This document shows positions 14,925 to 17,429 of a stretch of 17,429 nt of DNA, piece by piece. This stretch comes from a bacterium (GTDB lineage: Bacteria; Dependentiae; Babeliae; Babeliales; RVW-14), in the NCBI GenBank assembly GCA_010027825.1, contig RGUK01000020.1, positions 1 to 17,429 of the forward strand. The letters are read 5' to 3'. Positions within the stretch are counted from its first letter, which is position 1. Each line of letters opens with the position of its first letter. The position numbers and the translations under genes were made by a program. The notes beneath the pieces were generated by a model. That model made no database searches and was not told the DNA's origin. It saw only the letters and a program-made list of their open reading frames with translations.

Positions 14925-15541
14925 CCCCCGCAAACCTTGCACGGACTCAGCCCCCGACGCTTTGCCTCCGCGACCGTGATTTCCTCAACGCTCCCCTTTA
15001 GATGCCGGCATCCTTCCGCGTGATACCGGTTCCCGTCCCTGGTCACATGCACGATTCCGTCAACCGGCTCTGGCCGCTCCTCGCCTCGCTCCCGAGCCAT
15101 CCTCGATCGATAATCCCAAGGAGCCTCGGGGGCTTGCGAGTCCGACCAGAGCCCGCGTTTTGCCTCGCGAGCATCGGCTTCGAGGTCATCGAGCATCTTG
15201 GATTTCGAGTATTTTTTGAAGTGCCACGCCCACCCGTCGCGAACCATCTCCTCGTTGATGAGCCGTTCCCCGATCCGCACATTCCCGACGCTGCGGCCGT
15301 AGCGGTCCCTATCCACCACATCGACGGAGACGATCTTTTCGCCGATCAGCGATGAGAGAGCCTGTTTGGATTTTTGGCCAAACGGCTGGCCAATCTCAGG
15401 GGCGTCAATCGCGTTGAGTCGGATCGTGATTTGCTGTTTTTGGACGAGGATTTTGATCGTGTCCCCGTCGGTAATGGAGATGACCTTACCGGAAATCGTC
15501 TCGGGTGAGCAGAGACAGCAACAGAGCAAGATTGATAGCAC
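14906..15541 (-). CDS. thermonuclease family protein with Cys-rich leader
   Basis: This 211-residue protein contains a staphylococcal nuclease (SNase) domain, which cleaves DNA and RNA with calcium. Matching catalytic residues are visible: Asp25 and Asp27 in ISITDGDTI, Arg41 in TIRLNAIDAPE, Asp46, Glu49, and Arg83 in RDRYGRSVG. The N-terminus VLSILLCCCLCS is short, hydrophobic and Cys-rich, suggesting export or lipidation, although it lacks the usual positive residues. Residues 165-211 add H174-x3-C178...PCKVC, a small Cys/His module often seen fused to such nucleases. The GTG at 15541 is the first start after the upstream stop; an AGGGGG site precedes it inside a short hairpin. It may be an exported moron gene acting on competing DNA or biofilm. 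Confidence 0.85.
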   Translation of the reverse strand: MLSILLCCCLCSPETISGKVISITDGDTIKILVQKQQITIRLNAIDAPEIGQPFGQKSKQALSSLIGEKIVSVDVVDRDRYGRSVGNVRIGERLINEEMVRDGWAWHFKKYSKSKMLDDLEADAREAKRGLWSDSQAPEAPWDYRSRMARERGEERPEPVDGIVHVTRDGNRYHAEGCRHLKGSVEEITVAEAKRRGLSPCKVCGGHSDKP

Positions 15542-15546
15542 GGGAG

Positions 15547-15565
15547 CCCCCCTTCTGATGGGGGG
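15547..15565 (-). promoter_or_regulatory. hairpin over the nuclease ribosome-binding site
   Basis: On the - strand CCCCCC and GGGGGG (6 perfect GC pairs, seven-base loop) flank ATCAGAA, and the second arm holds the only Shine-Dalgarno-like run before GTG 15541. Folding would hide it. Chance is possible in such a simple sequence. Confidence 0.3.
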
Positions 15566-15609
15566 TATTGTCGGTTGGTGGAAGTGGGCTGGTCAAGGGA
15601 AATCCCCCT

Positions 15610-15725
15610 GGTGCGGCCGGGGGAGGATGGCCGCGTCCCCGACTCCTGCGCTGATCCGTGCCAGTGGGTCCACTCTGCCCCGCGACAGAGCGGCCCCAAA
15701 TCGTGATCCAGCCGTCGGCCGCACC
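15610..15725. other. inverted-repeat-bounded gap, possible structured RNA
   Basis: In the 224-base gap between the nuclease and the next gene, GGTGCGGCCG (15610-15619) and CGGCCGCACC (15716-15725) are perfect inverted repeats enclosing 96 bases. Within them GGGGA/TCCCC (15620-15624/15636-15640) and CTCTG/CAGAG (15673-15677/15686-15690) can form local hairpins, giving a multi-branch fold. No convincing protein-coding frame is seen: the open frames on both strands here appear to be shadows. The fold reads equally well on either strand. Confidence 0.35.
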
Positions 15726-15748
15726 CGCCGGGGCTCATCGCCCCGGCG
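15726..15748 (-). terminator. strong GC hairpin after the 91-residue gene
   Basis: Nine perfect base pairs, CGCCGGGGC (15726-15734) and GCCCCGGCG (15740-15748), close a five-base loop. On the - strand it starts 17 bases after the stop of the 91-residue gene, where a terminator would lie. There is no following T run in either direction, so it is at most a factor-independent pause or a 3' end stabiliser. Confidence 0.35.
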
Positions 15749-15765
15749 CTGGGAAGGTTGGTGGG

Positions 15766-16041
15766 TTATCTCCTCTTGATCAATTCGCGGTACTTTACCC
15801 GCATCTCAGCTAGGTAATCGGTGTTGACCGCTCGCATCATTCCTGGGGCGCGGTCTGGGTCACATCCTCGGTACTCTTTTTTCGTTCCATCAACCGAGAC
15901 AAATAGGTGACAATTTGCGAATCGGGGGTCCGCTGTACCGCATTTCCGGACAGCTTCGGACCCTCCATACGTCCCCTCATTGGTTTGGATTTCAATCATT
16001 TCCGACCCAAGAGATTCGATTTCTGTTTGCTTCGTCATCAT
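15766..16041 (-). CDS. small hypothetical protein, 91 residues
   Basis: This is a charged, soluble-looking protein starting MMTKQTEIESLGSEMIEIQTNEGTYGG and ending RVKYRELIKRR, with three Cys and no membrane segment. GGGGAGA (16046-16051 on the - strand) precedes two consecutive ATG codons; either may start it. It lies between the nuclease and another small gene in a leftward group. Its last codons and the DNA around its stop resemble those of the 63-residue gene upstream. No family is recognised. Confidence 0.55.
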   Translation of the reverse strand: MMTKQTEIESLGSEMIEIQTNEGTYGGSEAVRKCGTADPRFANCHLFVSVDGTKKEYRGCDPDRAPGMMRAVNTDYLAEMRVKYRELIKRR

Positions 16042-16144
16042 CTCATTCTCCCCAGCCGGTCAAACGCGGGCCGGCTCCGCTTGGCATCCCAGACGGTCCA
16101 GTGGACCGTTTCGCCTGCCGCCGCAGGCTCGTCAGTGGGTTAGG
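16042..16144. other. hairpin-rich gap between two small genes
   Basis: Three short hairpins fill this gap: AGCCGG/CCGGCT near 16054-16074, ACGGTCCA/TGGACCGT (16093-16100/16102-16109), and GCCTGC/GCAGGC (16113-16118/16123-16128, loop CGCC). The middle one is a near-perfect 17-base dyad. None has a T run. They may be a repeat element or processing site. Confidence 0.4.
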
Positions 16145-16336
16145 CTATCTCTTGATGAATTCGCGTTTTTCGCCCCATCTCCTCTGCGACCGATCGCAAA
16201 ACCTCGTCTTCGGAAGGACCGTAAGCCCACCCGTAGTATCCTCAGTCGCATACTCTAGCTCGTCTACCGAACACTGGCTAAGCGGCTTGAGTGTGTCCAC
16301 CTCGTAACCCTGTTCGACTTTTTCGTTCGTCTTCAT
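16145..16336 (-). CDS. small hypothetical protein, 63 residues
   Basis: This acidic-to-basic soluble-looking protein runs MKTNEKVEQGYEVDTLKPLSQCSVDELEYATEDTTGGLTVLPKTRF...GEKREFIKR. It has two Cys and no membrane segment. AAAGGGGTG lies on the - strand just upstream of the ATG, a plausible ribosome-binding site. Its C-terminus EFIKR and the bases around its stop are close to those of the 91-residue gene. It is 44 bases downstream of the membrane protein gene in the same direction. No family is recognised. Confidence 0.5.
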   Translation of the reverse strand: MKTNEKVEQGYEVDTLKPLSQCSVDELEYATEDTTGGLTVLPKTRFCDRSQRRWGEKREFIKR

Positions 16337-16380
16337 CTCACACCCCTTTGTGACTCGTTACTCAACACCACTTAGCACTA

Positions 16381-16551
16381 TCACAGAAGAATCGCCATGA
16401 TCCCAAAAAAGGCACCCAATATGGCGAAGAAACAATCCCAGGTCATTCCCTCGAACACATACGCGACGATCGAGATTACCAGGCAAGTCGAATCGACGTA
16501 CTTGTGCTCGTTCGCGTAGCTCACCAGTCCCTTAAGCGTCTTGCTGATCAT
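16381..16551 (-). CDS. small two-helix membrane protein
   Basis: This 56-residue protein has a short amphipathic start (MISKTLKGLVSYANEHKYVD), then two probable transmembrane helices at about 21-36 (STCLVISIVAYVF) and 38-56 (WDCFFAILGAFFGIMAILL). An earlier in-frame ATG at 16587 would add 12 residues, but the ATG at 16551 has AAGGAG eight bases upstream while the first has none and sits at the predicted transcription start. Two helices and this size fit a small holin or an exclusion-type membrane protein, but no endolysin is in the window, so the role is open. It heads the leftward gene group. Confidence 0.6.
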   Translation of the reverse strand: MISKTLKGLVSYANEHKYVDSTCLVISIVAYVFEGMTWDCFFAILGAFFGIMAILL

Positions 16552-16593
16552 TGTCGCGGCTCCTTGTTTCGTTCCCGTCGCGTTCATGTATTT

Positions 16594-16621
16594 AATATAC
16601 CATGATAATTCGGATGGTCAA
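16594..16621 (-). promoter_or_regulatory. sigma70-like promoter, leftward
   Basis: Reading leftward, TTGACC (16621-16616), a 16-base spacer and TATATT (16599-16594) match the sigma70 consensus at 5/6 and 5/6. Transcription would start around 16587, leaving a leader of about 36 bases with the AAGGAG of the membrane protein gene. It is the best promoter in the window and probably drives the leftward small-gene and nuclease group. Confidence 0.6.
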
Positions 16622-16636
16622 CAGGAAAACTTGAAA

Positions 16637-16686
16637 ATTTTCTACCATGGAAAATCGGCGAGAAATGGTAGTATATTTCCATGGAA
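16637..16686 (+). promoter_or_regulatory. operator-like palindromes and rightward promoter
   Basis: The divergent region holds ATTTTC/GAAAAT (16637-16642/16650-16655), CTACCAT/ATGGTAG (16642-16648/16665-16671), and the perfect palindrome TTCCATGGAA (16677-16686). CCATGG occurs at 16645-16650 and 16679-16684, with a partial ACCATG at 16599-16604 beside the leftward -10. A rightward TATATT (16672-16677) with a weak TGGAAA (16648-16653, spacer 18) overlaps these. This looks like an operator for the ribbon-helix-helix gene downstream, able to affect both promoters. Confidence 0.45.
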
Positions 16687-16705
16687 TCCAGCTAGGAGGG
16701 TGCGA

Positions 16706-16927
16706 ATGGCTAAGCAGAAATCCGCGAAAAAGGTAGCGGCGAAAGTGACTCGTGGGAGGGGTCGGCCGGTGCTCCCTCCCGAGGATCGTCGCACCGAGCA
16801 CATTACCATTCCACTGAGCGTCGAGGAGATGCGGCTCATTCGGGATCACGTAGAGTCCCTCGGGGGTCGGCCGGCGACGTGGTGCAGGGATATCCTAGTG
16901 CGGGAGGCTCGTGATCCCCAACTGTGA
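16706..16927 (+). CDS. ribbon-helix-helix DNA-binding regulator
   Basis: This 73-residue protein has a basic Lys/Arg-rich tail (1-28, AKQKSAKKVAAKVTRGRGR), then a strand TEHITIPL (30-37), helix SVEEMRLIRDHVESLG (38-53) and helix RPATWCRDILVREA (55-68), the ribbon-helix-helix order of CopG/Arc/MobC-like proteins, which bind palindromes as dimers. ATG 16706 follows AGGAGGG (16694-16700); the longer open frame back to 16541 runs through the control region and is rejected. It is divergent from the leftward group and sits next to palindromes, so it is probably a repressor of both itself and that group. The exact family within RHH is uncertain. Confidence 0.72.
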   Translation: MAKQKSAKKVAAKVTRGRGRPVLPPEDRRTEHITIPLSVEEMRLIRDHVESLGGRPATWCRDILVREARDPQL

Positions 16928-16982
16928 CCGTCACGCTAAATCGGATGTACACCATGAAAAACACAGCGTTTCTTCGCCATAA

Positions 16983-17060
16983 TGACGACGCAATAGATTA
17001 CGTCAAAACAGCGTAACTCATTAAGCAGCAATGTCTTTTGGTATTGCGTTGACGCAATAG
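16983..17060. repeat. repeated ACGCAATA boxes, integrase/excisionase arm-like
   Basis: In the 133-base gap before the excisionase-like gene, ACGCAATA occurs three times: 16988-16995 (+), 17042-17049 (reverse) and 17052-17059 (+). GACGCAATAG is an exact ten-base direct repeat at 16987-16996 and 17051-17060. The last two copies form the dyad ATTGCGT-TG-ACGCAAT. TGACG/CGTCA (16983-16987/17001-17005) surrounds the first. Such spaced direct and inverted boxes next to an attachment core are typical of tyrosine recombinase and Xis arm sites. They could alternatively be a regulator's operators. Confidence 0.5.
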
Positions 17061-17258
17061 CTACCTGCTTTGGGAGCAGAAGGCCGTGCGGCCGGTGGTG
17101 TTGCTCGCGATCCACGCGTCAAGGTCTTGGGGGGCGATGCGGTACTGGCATCCGACCCGCACAGCGACAAGGCCAGCATCATTGATTAGAGAGATGACCT
17201 TGTGACGTTTGATTTGGAGGCGGTCGGCGACGTCATCAGGGGTCAGGAATTTCTCCAT
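17061..17258 (-). CDS. excisionase-type helix-turn-helix protein
   Basis: This 65-residue protein has the Xis/HTH_17 pattern FLTPDDVADRLQIKRHKVISLINDAGLVAVRVGCQYRIAPQDLDAWIAS (4-52), a MerR-like winged helix that helps integrase excise a prophage. The ATG at 17258 has GGAG on the - strand with eight-base spacing; the longer frame from TTG 17288 is rejected because it overlaps the upstream gene and lacks a site. It starts two bases after the stop of the preceding gene, so the two are coupled. Its last codons coincide with a tRNA-Pro anticodon-arm sequence, so integration would alter its extreme C-terminus. It might be a general prophage regulator instead. Confidence 0.8.
   Translation of the reverse strand: MEKFLTPDDVADRLQIKRHKVISLINDAGLVAVRVGCQYRIAPQDLDAWIASNTTGRTAFCSQSR
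17063..17079 (+). other. possible attP core, tRNA-Pro(TGG) anticodon arm
   Basis: ACCTGCTTTGGGAGCAG reads as the anticodon stem-loop (loop TTTGGGA) of a common type of bacterial tRNA-Pro(TGG). There is no D-arm or acceptor sequence on either side, so this is not a tRNA gene. Phage integrases often use the anticodon arm of a tRNA gene as the crossover core, so this may be attP, next to the repeated boxes at 16983-17060 and the Xis-like gene. The match is from memory of tRNA sequences and needs checking against the host. Confidence 0.4.
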
Positions 17259-17260
17259 CT

Positions 17261-17429
17261 CTAAAACTCCACCCTCGGACCCCACCAATCAGACACCCAG
17301 TCAACAGTCATCCACCGACCACCCGATTCCGACCAGTAGATGAGATTTCCAGCGTGTTTGCCGCTATCTGCGAGAATAACATTGATGCAACGATGAATCG
17401 GTTGTCCGTGGTAATCAACGCCAATCACC
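17261..17429 (-). CDS. unidentified protein, C-terminal part
   Basis: This open frame enters from beyond the right edge and ends with TAG at 17263-17261. About 55 residues are visible: VIGVDYHGQPIHRCINVILADSGKHAGNLIYWSESGGRWMTVDWVSDWWGPRVEF. It is rich in Trp and has no recognisable motif. Its end carries the GGAG that serves as ribosome-binding site of the Xis-like gene, so the two appear cotranscribed and coupled. Confidence 0.5.
   Translation of the reverse strand, partial: VIGVDYHGQPIHRCINVILADSGKHAGNLIYWSESGGRWMTVDWVSDWWGPRVEF

Noticed and set aside
15726..15748. Classical intrinsic terminator
   Set aside because: The stem is strong but no T run follows on either strand, so it is kept only as a possible 3' end hairpin.
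15346..15779. Open frames of about 130 codons on both strands across the nuclease start and the gap
   Set aside because: Compositionally biased Arg/Pro/Ser-rich products crossing inverted repeats, without start signals.
15915..16307. 130-codon + strand frame opposite the two small genes
   Set aside because: It is antisense to genes with better start signals and has a Ser/Arg-rich, unlikely sequence.
17020..17110. Complete tRNA-Pro gene
   Set aside because: Only the anticodon arm matches; no D-arm, T-arm or acceptor stem can be paired around it.
1..17429. CRISPR array or insertion sequence
   Set aside because: No regularly spaced repeats and no transposase frame or terminal inverted repeats were seen.

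Overview
The window is a stretch of a temperate, siphovirus-like (long non-contractile tail, HK97-fold capsid) bacteriophage genome or prophage. It carries no ribosomal RNA, complete tRNA or obvious host housekeeping gene, so the host is uncertain. The moderate GC content, the poorly conserved tail genes and the small GC-hairpin-separated hypothetical genes resemble what I would expect of a Planctomycetota prophage, but that is a weak inference.

Positions 32-12190, all on the + strand, form a canonical head-tail morphogenesis cluster in the classical order: P27-type small terminase, large terminase, portal, prohead protease, major capsid protein, a probable capsid decoration protein, head-tail connector (phiE125 gp8/HK97 gp6-like), head closure protein, HK97 gp10-like neck protein, tail completion protein, tail tube protein, a tail assembly chaperone pair joined by a programmed -1 frameshift, and the tape measure protein. 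Most junctions overlap or nearly touch, as in one translationally coupled late operon. Two glycosyltransferase genes and a small gene are spliced between the decoration protein and the connector. The one long gap in the late operon (4299-4471, before the capsid gene) is not empty: it folds into three stacked hairpins, the last of which buries the capsid ribosome-binding site and competes with an alternative helix.

Positions 12187-14924 (+ strand) hold five genes I cannot assign with certainty: a tail-module protein, two beta-rich small proteins, an AT-richer Cys-capped protein and an 11-Cys small protein. They occupy the place of tail tip and fibre genes.

Positions 14906-16551 are on the - strand: a good sigma70-like promoter (16621-16594) drives a small two-helix membrane protein, then two small hypothetical proteins with related 3' ends, then a secreted or lipoprotein-like staphylococcal-nuclease-family enzyme. 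GC-rich hairpins fill the gaps. A divergent ribbon-helix-helix regulator (16706-16927, +) faces this group across a palindrome-rich control region.

Positions 16928-17429 look like an integration/excision module: repeated ACGCAATA boxes, a 17-base sequence matching the anticodon arm of a common bacterial tRNA-Pro(TGG), an excisionase-type helix-turn-helix gene, and the end of an unidentified gene. Integrase, lysis and replication genes are not in the window.
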